From DATHGT01 sp035317605 (GTDB taxonomy: Bacteria > Methylomirabilota > Methylomirabilia > Rokubacteriales > CSP1-6), in contig DATHGT010000036.1 in NCBI GenBank assembly GCA_035317605.1, positions 1 through 44,199 of the forward strand: a DNA stretch of 44,199 nucleotides, given 5' to 3'. Shown here one piece after another: positions 7,144 to 14,276 of the stretch. The translations under genes and the position numbers were made by a program. The notes below the pieces were generated by a model, which was given only the letters and a program-made list of their open reading frames with translations, had not been told where the DNA came from and did no database searches. Position 1 is the stretch's first letter. Each line of letters starts with the position of its first letter.

Positions 7144-7584
7144 ATGAAGCGAACCATCCTGCACCCGACCGATTTCTCCCCCGCGTCGCGCGCGGCGTTC
7201 ACCCACGCGCTGGCGCTGGCCCGCCAGGAACGCGCCGAGCTGGTGCTCGTCCACGTGCTCCCGACCGCGATGCCGATGGTCGGCGAAGGGTACATGTCGC
7301 CGCAGACCTTCGACGATCTCCAGCGGTCGATGCGCGCGCAGGCCCAGAAGCAGCTCGATCGCCTGGTGGCGAAGGCAAAGACCGCGCGCGTGCGCGCGCG
7401 CGGTCTGCTCTACGAGGGCGTGGCCGCCGACGCCATCGCGCGGGCCGCGCGATCCCGGCGGGCGAAGCTGATCGTGATGGGGACGCACGGGCGCACCGGA
7501 CTCAGCCGGCTCTTCATGGGCAGCGTCGCCGAGCGCGTGATCGGCACGGCCCACTGCCCGGTGCTGACGGTCCGGGGGAAGTGA
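7144..7584 (+). CDS. Universal stress protein, UspA family
   Basis: Small cytoplasmic nucleotide-binding stress protein, 146 residues, single Usp domain. It opens with MKRTILHPTDFSPASRAAF (strand 1 and the Asp near the nucleotide). It ends with the ATP-loop pattern GTHGRTGLSRLFMGSVAERV, matching G-x2-G-x9-G(S/T), so it is of the ATP-binding type. The ATG at 7144 follows GGAGGG by 7 nt; an upstream in-frame extension is not family-like. It converges with the SGNH gene 21 nt downstream. The signal it responds to is unknown. Confidence 0.93.
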   Translation: MKRTILHPTDFSPASRAAFTHALALARQERAELVLVHVLPTAMPMVGEGYMSPQTFDDLQRSMRAQAQKQLDRLVAKAKTARVRARGLLYEGVAADAIARAARSRRAKLIVMGTHGRTGLSRLFMGSVAERVIGTAHCPVLTVRGK

Positions 7585-7605
7585 CGCCGGCCGCTTGAGA
7601 GGGAC

Positions 7606-8610
7606 CTACGATGGAGGCTCCCGCCGCTCCCAGGCCGAGATCTCGGGGGCGATCGCGGCGGCCAGCTTTCGGTGCCCGCGGCGGTTGAGGTGATCGTCGA
7701 GGAAGAAGTAGTCGTCCCCGTCGAGCAGCGACGCGGTGTCGATGATCGCGTACCGTAGCCATTCGATGCGCCGCAGCTCGGCGGCGAACGCCGCCCCGAG
7801 CGTCGGCGAGTTGGCGTTCCACGCCGAGGCCTCGAAGAGGATCAGCCGCTTGCCCTCCAGCACGTCGCGATAGCGCACGACGAGGCGGGCGAACTCCGCC
7901 GCCTCCTCCGCCACCTCTCGCGACAGCATCTGGCGCCGCCGGCTGGCCTTCGACTCGTACGCGCGCTCTCTGAGCAGGGTCGCGAGCTGCCGGACGACGG
8001 TCAGAAACTTCCTCGCCTTTCCCTCGTGGTACCCGCCGATCATGCCTTGCCACTCTCGCTCGACGGTCAAGCGGAAGGCGGCCGGGTCGAGGCGGAGGGC
8101 GGCGTCGTTCTCGCCGGGATCGTGGTCACAGTACTGGAGCACGACGTACCGGGCCCGCCGCCCGTGGCGCTCGAGGGCGTCGAATTCCCGCGCGGTGGCA
8201 TACGACGCCATGGCGAGGTTGATCGTGCGGCGGCGGTACGTCTCCTCGAGAAGGGACGCGAACGTCTCGTCGTCTCGAACGCCCCAGCCGTGAGCGTGGG
8301 AGTCGCCGAGTACGGGCACCTCGTAGTCCTCGACCGTGCGACGCGCGTTGCGGAAGCCGTGGCGGTCGTGCGTCAACACCACGTCGAATTCGAGGTTGGT
8401 GAACCGGCAGGGTCCCGGCGTCATGCTGTACACGTACCGCTCGGCCACCAGCCGCATGCAGTCGAAGTAGATGTTCCGGATCGCCGACATGTACAGAATC
8501 TGGGGCAGGTTCGTGAAGAAGAGCAGGTACAGCGCCACCGCGAGCATGGCGAGCGCAGGCGCCAGCACCAGCGCGGAGAACGCCACCGTCTTCGTGGTCG
8601 ACGACGTCAC
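7606..8610 (-). CDS. Membrane-anchored SGNH/GDSL-like hydrolase or acyl-esterase, hypothetical
   Basis: A 334-residue protein with one N-terminal membrane anchor (about 10-32), the rest probably outside the membrane. Block I of the SGNH fold appears as VLGDSHAHGWGV (102-104 GDS), giving candidate nucleophile Ser104. The block V histidine lies in LDDHLNRRGH (Asp305, His307). Spacing and the HLN..GH ending fit SGNH proteins that trim or acylate surface polysaccharides (compare AlgX/OatA-type domains). The substrate cannot be read from the sequence. The start is a GTG 10 nt after the stop of a LuxR-type HTH remnant. I am fairly sure of the fold, not of the activity. Confidence 0.6.
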   Translation of the reverse strand: MTSSTTKTVAFSALVLAPALAMLAVALYLLFFTNLPQILYMSAIRNIYFDCMRLVAERYVYSMTPGPCRFTNLEFDVVLTHDRHGFRNARRTVEDYEVPVLGDSHAHGWGVRDDETFASLLEETYRRRTINLAMASYATAREFDALERHGRRARYVVLQYCDHDPGENDAALRLDPAAFRLTVEREWQGMIGGYHEGKARKFLTVVRQLATLLRERAYESKASRRRQMLSREVAEEAAEFARLVVRYRDVLEGKRLILFEASAWNANSPTLGAAFAAELRRIEWLRYAIIDTASLLDGDDYFFLDDHLNRRGHRKLAAAIAPEISAWERREPPS

Positions 8611-8620
8611 GTCGGCGAAG

Positions 8621-8764
8621 CTAGATCAGCGCGCGGCGGTGGGCCACGGCGACGGCGGCCAGTCGGCGGTGGACGCCGAGCGTGCCCAGGATGCTCTGCA
8701 TGCGCCGCATGATCGAAGATTCGACGTGGTCCGGCAAGACTCACGCGGGAAGACGGCCGATCTC
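8621..8764 (-). pseudogene. Remnant of a LuxR-type HTH regulator C-terminus
   Basis: Read on the minus strand, this stretch gives EIGRLPA, a TGA stop, then VLPDHVESSIMRRMQSILG and TLGVHRRLAAVAVAHRRAL before a TAG. The second part matches the recognition and last helices of a GerE/LuxR HTH (HVESSI..R...IL..LGVHRR). No N-terminal domain is present, since the atuA-like gene begins just upstream, and the frame has an internal stop. It is probably the decayed end of a deleted regulator. Chance resemblance cannot be excluded at this length. Confidence 0.4.
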
Positions 8765-8854
8765 CTCGCGACGCGAGCGTCTCCTTGCCGCCCCCGGCCC
8801 TCCGCGAGAGAATCCCTGCCATCTGCCGGTCGAACGAGGAAGGAGGGAGGGCCG

Positions 8855-8878
8855 ATGATCTCGGAGGTCCATTCATGA
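8855..8878 (+). CDS. Possible 7-codon leader coupled to the AtuA-family gene
   Basis: ATG to TGA encoding MISEVHS. It is preceded by a strong AAGGAGGGAGGG block and its TGA overlaps the ATG of the next gene (ATGA). It carries within it the GGAGGT that serves the downstream start. It may raise translation of the AtuA-like gene by ribosome hand-over. No peptide function is implied. Confidence 0.3.
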   Translation: MISEVHS

Positions 8879-10254
8879 AGACCGTGAGGATCATCACGCC
8901 CACCGGACATCTCGGGACGACGCCGCTCGAGACGGCGAGCTTCGAGCGGGGGTGCGCGGAGTCGCCGGATTTCATCGTCGCGGACTCCGGGAGCGCGGAC
9001 ATCGGGCCGTATCCGCTGGGGGCGGACCGGGCGGCGTCCGACGAGGTGTGGCAGCGTCACGACATCGAGGCGATGCTGGTGGCGGCGCGGCGTCTCGGCA
9101 TTCCGCTCATCCTCGGCTCGGCATCGGACACGGGGACCGACCGCGGGGTCGATCAATACGTGCGGCTCGTCCGCGAGATCGCCGCCGAGCATCGGCTCCC
9201 GCCGTTTCGGCTGGCGAAAATCTACTCGGAAATCCCCGTCGACGACGTCCGCCGGCGTCTCAAGGACGGAGGGACCTTGCGCGGGCTCAACGGGCGGCCC
9301 GACGCCGACGAGGCGACGCTCGGTCGGACTGACCGCATCGTGGCCGTGATGGGCACCGAGCCGATTCGTGACGCGCTCAGAAGTGGAGCCGAGGTGGTCA
9401 TCGCGGGACGCAGCAGCGATTGCGCGATCTTCGCCGCTCCGCTCCTCGAGGCCGGACACTCGGCGGCCGACGCGTTCTTCTGCGGCAAGGCCATGGAGTG
9501 CGCGTCCTTCTGCGGCGAGCCGTTCATGGGCAAGGAGACCATCCTCGGCCGGGTGGACGGCACCGGCGTCTATCTCACCGCGATGCACCCGGACCAGCGA
9601 TGCACGCCGGCCTCGGTGGCGAGCCACGCCATGTACGAGCGCCTCAATCCGTTCCGGGAATACGTGCCCGGCGGCTACCTCGACATGACCCACTGCTGCT
9701 ACGAGCAGGCCGACGACAAGACCACGCGCGTGACCGGGCAGACGTTCGTACCGAGCGCCACCACGTGGATCAAGCTCGAGGGCTCCGGCAAGGTCGCCGA
9801 GCGCGCGCTGTTCATCGCGGGCATCCGCGATCCCTACACGATCGCCAACCTCGACCGCGCCATCGGCTGGGCCAAGGGCAAGCTCGCCGAGCGCTTCGGA
9901 CCGATCGGTCAGGGCTACGACGTCTTCTATCACGTGTACGGGCGCGACGCGGTCATGCAGGCGATGGAGCCGACGCCGGCGCGCGCTCCGCTGGAGGTCG
10001 GCATCGTGGTCGAGGTGGTATGCGCCGACGCCGCGCGTGCCGAGACCATCTGCCACATCGCGGGAAAGAACCTTTTCTACGCCCGCCTGCCCGACGTGAA
10101 GGGCACGGCCGGCACGGCCGCCATCATGTCGGACGAAGTGCTGCACGCGCGTGCGGCCTACGAGTGGACGCTCAACCACGTGCTCGAGGTGGCGGACCCG
10201 CGCGAGCTGTTCCGGTCGAGGCTCGAGACCATCGACGGGACCGCACGCTCGTGA
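8875..10254 (+). CDS. AtuA-family protein (DUF1446), acyclic terpene utilisation-like
   Basis: A 459-residue member of the AtuA/DUF1446 family, known from acyclic terpene (citronellol/geraniol) breakdown in Pseudomonas. Family members are widespread and their exact chemistry is not established. Conserved blocks seen are FIVADSGSADIGPYPLG (residues 33-49), VVIAGRSSDCAIFAAPLLE near 173-191 and the late KNLFYARLPDVKGTAGTAA stretch. The ATG follows GGAGGT by 6 nt. The next gene, a DUF4387 protein, overlaps by GTGA, and the two domains are fused in some organisms, so they probably form one complex. No other atu genes are present, so terpenes as substrate remain inference. Confidence 0.8.
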   Translation: MKTVRIITPTGHLGTTPLETASFERGCAESPDFIVADSGSADIGPYPLGADRAASDEVWQRHDIEAMLVAARRLGIPLILGSASDTGTDRGVDQYVRLVREIAAEHRLPPFRLAKIYSEIPVDDVRRRLKDGGTLRGLNGRPDADEATLGRTDRIVAVMGTEPIRDALRSGAEVVIAGRSSDCAIFAAPLLEAGHSAADAFFCGKAMECASFCGEPFMGKETILGRVDGTGVYLTAMHPDQRCTPASVASHAMYERLNPFREYVPGGYLDMTHCCYEQADDKTTRVTGQTFVPSATTWIKLEGSGKVAERALFIAGIRDPYTIANLDRAIGWAKGKLAERFGPIGQGYDVFYHVYGRDAVMQAMEPTPARAPLEVGIVVEVVCADAARAETICHIAGKNLFYARLPDVKGTAGTAAIMSDEVLHARAAYEWTLNHVLEVADPRELFRSRLETIDGTARS

Positions 10255-10559
10255 AGCTCGTCGAGCTGGCCTCGACCATCCGCAGCAAGAACGCCGGCGT
10301 CGATCACGTCACCTTCGACGTGATCTGCCGCGACCGCGCGAACTTCGAGCGGGTCCGCGACAGCCACGCGCTCAACCCCGCCTCGGTCGCGCGGCTGTTC
10401 GGCGTCGACGAAGCGCGCGTCACCGATTTCGTGGTGTTCGAGCCGGCCAACGCGATCAAGTTCACGATCCGCCGGCTGCGTCCGAGCGGCAGCATGGGCG
10501 AGAGCGACCTCTTCGGCGCCCAGCAGTACGCGCCGCTGTTCGACGTCGAGATCGCCTGA
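10251..10559 (+). CDS. DUF4387 family protein, partner of AtuA-like protein
   Basis: A 102-residue protein with the DUF4387 pattern: LASTIRSKNAGVDHVTFDVI at the start, an Asn/Asp-rich centre and SDLFGAQQYAPLF near the end. The GTG start overlaps the stop of the AtuA-family gene (GTGA), so equimolar synthesis is likely. In other genomes the domain is adjacent or fused to DUF1446. The acyl-CoA-like region VFEPANAIKFTIRR is well conserved in appearance, but no catalytic residue can be assigned. Confidence 0.8.
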   Translation: MKLVELASTIRSKNAGVDHVTFDVICRDRANFERVRDSHALNPASVARLFGVDEARVTDFVVFEPANAIKFTIRRLRPSGSMGESDLFGAQQYAPLFDVEIA

Positions 10560-10642
10560 CCCGCGGCCACCATACGCGCGGCCACGCCCGTGTCGTCGTG
10601 ATCGAGCGCCATCCCCGCGCGGCGCCGGACCACGATCGCGAG

Positions 10643-10648
10643 TATCAT
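10643..10648 (+). promoter_or_regulatory. Putative -10 box for a leaderless transcript (Asp-box gene)
   Basis: TATCAT ends 6 nt before the ATG at 10655, and no ribosome site stands between. This would place the transcription start at or next to the start codon. No good -35 was found 16-18 nt upstream. Confidence 0.4.
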
Positions 10649-10654
10649 CGAACC

Positions 10655-11566
10655 ATGGACGTCCGAATGCTCGTCGGGACGGACGCGGGGCTGTGGCGGC
10701 TCGGTGACGGCGGACTCGAGCCGGTGGAGGCGTTCGCGGCGCGTGAGGTGATCGCGCTGGCGCGCGACGGCGCGCGGACGTGGGCGCTGGTGGACGGTCG
10801 GACGGTCTGGGCGGACGACAAGGACGGTCGCTGGCAAGAGCAGGTATCGATCGACGGCCCGGCCGCGACCTGCCTGGCGCCGACGGCCGACGGACTCCTC
10901 GTGGGCGCCGAGCAGGCCCGCCTCCTGCGGCTCGCCGACGGCGAGCTGTCGCGTCTCGAAGCGTTCGAGCGCGTGGAGGGTCGGGACGCGTGGTACACGC
11001 CGTGGGGCGATCCCGCGGCGGTGCGATCGATCGCCCTGGCCGCCGACGGGGCCATTCACGTCAACGTTCACGTCGGCGGGGTCGCGCGCTCGCGCGACGG
11101 CGGACGGTCGTGGCAGCCGACCGTGGACGTCGAGGCCGACGTCCACCAGGTGATCGCGCATCCCACGCGGGCCGACGTCGTGCTGGCCGCCGCCTACGAG
11201 GGGTTCGGCATCAGCCGCGACGGCGGCGATACGTGGGCGTTCGTCACCGAGGGCATGCACGCGCACTACGCGCGGGCGATCGCGATCGCCGACGACGTCG
11301 TGTTCGTCTCGGCCTCGAAGGGGCCGGGCGGGAGTCGCGCGGCGCTCTACCGCAAGCCGCTCGACGGCGCCGGCCCCTTCGAGCGCTGCCATGATCAACT
11401 GCCGTGGTTCAACGACAACATCGACACCGCGTGCGTCCAGGCCGCGGGGCCCGTCGTCGTCTTCGGGACCGAGGATGGTCGGGTGTTCCAGTCCTCCGAC
11501 CGTGGACAGTCCTGGACGCTCCTGACCAAGGGGCTGTCGCCCGTCCGCTGCATCAGCCTCGGCTGA
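10655..11566 (+). CDS. Asp-box (BNR) beta-propeller protein
   Basis: A 303-residue soluble protein built of repeated blades with Asp-box turns (S-x-D-x-G-x-x-W): SRDGGRSWQP, SRDGGDTWAF and SSDRGQSWTLL. It resembles the sialidase-fold/WD40-YVTN-like glycosyl hydrolase superfamily, but I see no signal peptide and no sialidase Arg triad that I can name, so enzymatic activity is doubtful. The ATG at 10655 has no ribosome site; a second Met is four residues in. It stands 95 nt after the DUF4387 gene and may be its own unit. The 95-nt gap shows only the candidate -10 box. Confidence 0.65.
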   Translation: MDVRMLVGTDAGLWRLGDGGLEPVEAFAAREVIALARDGARTWALVDGRTVWADDKDGRWQEQVSIDGPAATCLAPTADGLLVGAEQARLLRLADGELSRLEAFERVEGRDAWYTPWGDPAAVRSIALAADGAIHVNVHVGGVARSRDGGRSWQPTVDVEADVHQVIAHPTRADVVLAAAYEGFGISRDGGDTWAFVTEGMHAHYARAIAIADDVVFVSASKGPGGSRAALYRKPLDGAGPFERCHDQLPWFNDNIDTACVQAAGPVVVFGTEDGRVFQSSDRGQSWTLLTKGLSPVRCISLG

Positions 11567-11579
11567 GCCCCCGCGTTTC

Positions 11580-11608
11580 TTGACCCCTCCGACCGCGTGG
11601 GCGAGAAT
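11580..11608 (+). promoter_or_regulatory. Candidate promoter of the ccm operon
   Basis: TTGACC (11580-11585), 17-nt spacer, GAGAAT (11603-11608). The -35 is good and the -10 mediocre. The start would lie near 11615, only about 9 nt before the ccmA ATG, which has no ribosome site. Confidence 0.4.
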
Positions 11609-11623
11609 CAGTCGGTTTCACCA

Positions 11624-12361
11624 ATGATCGTCGATCCCCACGCTGCAGTCGATCGTTCGATCTCGGCGCGCGGTCTCCGCAAGGCGTTCGGCCCGAACCT
11701 CGTCCTCGACGGGATCGATCTCGACGTGCGCCGGGGCGAGGCGGTGGCGCTGCTGGGGGCCAACGGCGCTGGGAAGACCACGCTGCTGCGCATCGCGGCC
11801 ACCCTCGTACGGCCGACCCGCGGCGAGATCCGCGTGGGCGGCGCGGACTGCGCGCGCGAGCCCGAGGCCGCGCGCCGCCAGCTCGGCTTCCTCGGCCACG
11901 GCTCGTGGCTCTACGAGGACCTCACCGCGCTCGAAAATCTGAAATTCTGGGCGACGCTGGGCGGCCGGCCCGCCAGCGCCGCGGCGCTCCGCGCGGCGCT
12001 GGCCGTCGTCGAGCTGGACCGCTGGGCCGACGAGCGGGTACGGCCGTTCTCGGCGGGGATGAAGCGGCGGCTCTCGATCGCGCGTCTCCTGATCGCCCAC
12101 CCGAGCGTCCTGCTGCTCGACGAGCCGTTCACCGGACTCGACCAGCGCGGGGCCAAGTGGCTCGAGGAACACCTGCAAGCGTTCAAGGGCGCGGGGGGCG
12201 CGGTGCTGATGTCGACCCACAGCTTCGGGCGCGGCTTCGGGGTGGCCGACCGCGCCGCGATCCTGGCCGGCGGGCGCATCGCCGCCGACGTCGCGGTGGC
12301 CCCGCTCGGGGCCGAGGGCGTGCGGCGACTCTACGAGGTGACCGTGGAGGAAGGCGCGTGA
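11624..12361 (+). CDS. ccmA: Heme exporter ATP-binding protein CcmA
   Basis: ATPase of the CcmABCD complex, which releases holo-CcmE from the membrane during System I cytochrome c maturation. The 245-residue protein has Walker A GANGAGKT (45-52), the signature-like FSAGMKRR (142-149) typical of CcmA in place of LSGGQ, and Walker B SVLLLDEPFTGLD (161 onward). The ATG at 11624 is preferred. A GTG at 11597 in the same frame lies within the candidate promoter. ccmB overlaps by GTGA. Confidence 0.92.
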   Translation: MIVDPHAAVDRSISARGLRKAFGPNLVLDGIDLDVRRGEAVALLGANGAGKTTLLRIAATLVRPTRGEIRVGGADCAREPEAARRQLGFLGHGSWLYEDLTALENLKFWATLGGRPASAAALRAALAVVELDRWADERVRPFSAGMKRRLSIARLLIAHPSVLLLDEPFTGLDQRGAKWLEEHLQAFKGAGGAVLMSTHSFGRGFGVADRAAILAGGRIAADVAVAPLGAEGVRRLYEVTVEEGA

Positions 12362-13035
12362 CCTACGCCCACCGCGCGTTCATCGTGCTGTGGAAGGACG
12401 TGCTGACCGAGCGGCGGTCGAAGGCCGCCCTCAACGCGCTGCTGTTCTTCTCGCTGCTGCTGCTCTTCATCTTCCAGTTCACGCTCGGCGGCGATCGGGA
12501 GCGTCTCACCGCGGCGCTGCCGGGCTTGCTGTGGCTCGGCTTCGTGCTGAGCGGGTTGGTCGGGCTCGGACGCACGTTCCTCCTCGAGCGCGAGAACGAC
12601 TGCTGGGACGGCCTCCTGCTCACGCCCGGCGACAAGTCGGCGATCTACCTGGGCAAGGTCGCGGGCAACCTGCTCTTGATGCTGATCGTCGAGGTCATCC
12701 TGCTCACGCTGTTCGCGCTGTTCTTCAACGTCGACGTCGGGCGCGCGCTGCCCGCGCTTGGTTTAGTTCTGCCGCTGGGCACGATCGGCTTCGCCGCCGT
12801 GGGCACCCTGTTCGCGGCGATGACGGCTCACGTGCGCGCCCGCGAGGTGCTGTTCCCGGTGCTGCTGCTGCCCGTCGTCGTCCCCGTGCTGCTCGGCTCG
12901 GTGAGGGCGACCGACGCCGCGCTGGCCGGTGAGCCGCTCTCCGCGGTCGCGCAGTGGCTGCAGCTCCTGGTCGCCGCCGACGTCATCTACGTGGTGGCGG
13001 GGCTCCTCACCTTCGACGCGCTCCTCGAGGGATGA
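12358..13035 (+). CDS. ccmB: Heme exporter membrane protein CcmB
   Basis: Integral membrane partner of CcmA, 225 residues, about six hydrophobic segments. The early ERRSKAALNALLFFSLLLL and the ERENDCWDGLLLTP stretch are typical of CcmB. The GTG start overlaps the ccmA stop. The frame stays open upstream within ccmA, but that extension is a shadow. The gene is followed 7 nt later by ccmC. Confidence 0.93.
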   Translation: MTYAHRAFIVLWKDVLTERRSKAALNALLFFSLLLLFIFQFTLGGDRERLTAALPGLLWLGFVLSGLVGLGRTFLLERENDCWDGLLLTPGDKSAIYLGKVAGNLLLMLIVEVILLTLFALFFNVDVGRALPALGLVLPLGTIGFAAVGTLFAAMTAHVRAREVLFPVLLLPVVVPVLLGSVRATDAALAGEPLSAVAQWLQLLVAADVIYVVAGLLTFDALLEG

Positions 13036-13042
13036 CGGGGGC

Positions 13043-13690
13043 ATGAGCCGGATCCTCGGATGGCTGGCCGCGCTCGGACTCGCCGCCGGGCTCGTGATGG
13101 CGTTCGGCGTCGCGCCCCGCGAAGCCACGCAGGGCAACGTGCAGCGCATCATGTACCTGCACGTCCCCACGGTGCTGGTCGCCTACCTGGCCTTCGTGGT
13201 CGTGCTCGTGGCGTCGATCGCGTATCTGTGGCGCCGCGACCCCGCGGCCGACCGGCTCGCCCACGCCTCCGCCGAAGTCGGCGTGCTCTTCACGGGCCTC
13301 ACCATCGCGGCCGGCGCGATCTGGGGCAAGCCCACGTGGGGCACCTGGTGGACGTGGGACGCGCGGCTCACCAGCGTGGCGATCCTGTTCGTGATGTATC
13401 TCGGCTACCTGCTGCTGCGCGGGATGATCGAGGACCGCGAGCGAGGCGCGCGCTACGCGGCGGTGGTCGGCATTGTGGCGGCCCTCGACGTCCCGCTCGT
13501 GCACTTCTCGGTCTACTGGTGGCGGACCCTTCATCAGCCGCCGTCGCTGCTCAAGCCGGGGCCGGCGTCGATGCCCGACGGCATCCTGGCCGCGCTGCTC
13601 GTCAACGTGGTGTCGTTCGCGCTGCTCTACGCGTACTTCGTGGCCAAGCGCGTGACCATCCTGCGGCGCGAGGGGGAGGTCCTGGCGTGA
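13043..13690 (+). CDS. ccmC: Heme exporter/heme handling protein CcmC
   Basis: Loads heme onto CcmE in the periplasm. The 215-residue protein has six membrane segments and the WGTWWTWDARLT tryptophan-rich loop of the heme-handling family (about 103-114). It also has the flanking histidines in YLHVPTVLVAY and in HFSVYWWRTLHQP. It is shorter than the proteobacterial form (about 245) mainly at the N-terminus. Its stop overlaps the ccmD GTG. Confidence 0.94.
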   Translation: MSRILGWLAALGLAAGLVMAFGVAPREATQGNVQRIMYLHVPTVLVAYLAFVVVLVASIAYLWRRDPAADRLAHASAEVGVLFTGLTIAAGAIWGKPTWGTWWTWDARLTSVAILFVMYLGYLLLRGMIEDRERGARYAAVVGIVAALDVPLVHFSVYWWRTLHQPPSLLKPGPASMPDGILAALLVNVVSFALLYAYFVAKRVTILRREGEVLA

Positions 13691-13839
13691 CCGCGGACCA
13701 CTGGGGCTTCGTGCTGGCCGCGTACGGTCTGGCCGCGGTGGCCCTCACCCTCTACTGGCGCCACCTCTGCCGCCGCGAACGTGAGCTGTCGAAGATGGTG
13801 AAGGCGAGCTCCCCTCGCCTGCCGCGGCATCAGGCATGA
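13687..13839 (+). CDS. ccmD: Heme exporter small protein CcmD
   Basis: A 50-residue single-span protein (membrane helix about 6-24, then a basic cytoplasmic tail CRRERELSKMVK) in the CcmD position between ccmC and ccmE. CcmD stabilises CcmC-CcmE contact and is needed for CcmE release. The start is a GTG within the ccmC stop (GTGA); the stop overlaps the ccmE ATG (ATGA). Assignment rests on size, topology and context. Confidence 0.85.
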   Translation: MTADHWGFVLAAYGLAAVALTLYWRHLCRRERELSKMVKASSPRLPRHQA

Positions 13840-14276
13840 GCAAGCGGATCAAGTTCGTCGCCGGTGGCGCGGTGATCGCCCTCGCGCTCGCCTACATGAT
13901 CTACGCGGGGGTCACCCAGTCCGCGGTGTACTTCGTGACGCCGTCGGAGATCCAGGCCGCGCCCGTCGCCGGCAAGTCGTACCGGCTGGGCGGCCTCGTC
14001 ACGCGGGGATCGGTCAAGTGGGAGCCGCGCACGCTCGATCTCACGTTCACGCTGACCGACGGCAAGGCCACGGTGCCCGTCCGCCACAAGGGCACGGCGC
14101 CCGATCTCTTCGGTGAAGGTCGCGGGGCCGTGGTCGAGGGCCGCTGGAATTCCGACGGCTATTTCAACGCCACGCTCATCCTCGCCAAGCACTCCGAGGA
14201 GTACAAGGCGCCCCACGACGGGGAGGCCGGCTACAAGGAGCTGATGAAGTCGCTCGGGAAGAAGACCGGCTCGTGA
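13836..14276 (+). CDS. ccmE: Periplasmic heme chaperone CcmE
   Basis: Carries heme covalently and delivers it to CcmF/H. The 146-residue protein has an N-terminal anchor (about 7-25), an OB-fold core and the heme-binding His119 with Tyr123 in LAKHSEEYKAP, equivalent to the family H-x3-Y motif. Domain length and position in the operon are normal. The ATG overlaps the ccmD stop, and the stop overlaps the GTG of ccmF. Confidence 0.94.
   Translation: MSKRIKFVAGGAVIALALAYMIYAGVTQSAVYFVTPSEIQAAPVAGKSYRLGGLVTRGSVKWEPRTLDLTFTLTDGKATVPVRHKGTAPDLFGEGRGAVVEGRWNSDGYFNATLILAKHSEEYKAPHDGEAGYKELMKSLGKKTGS

Noticed and set aside
11597..11623. GTG start at 11597 for ccmA
   Set aside because: It falls between the -35 and -10 of the candidate promoter and adds residues not typical of CcmA.
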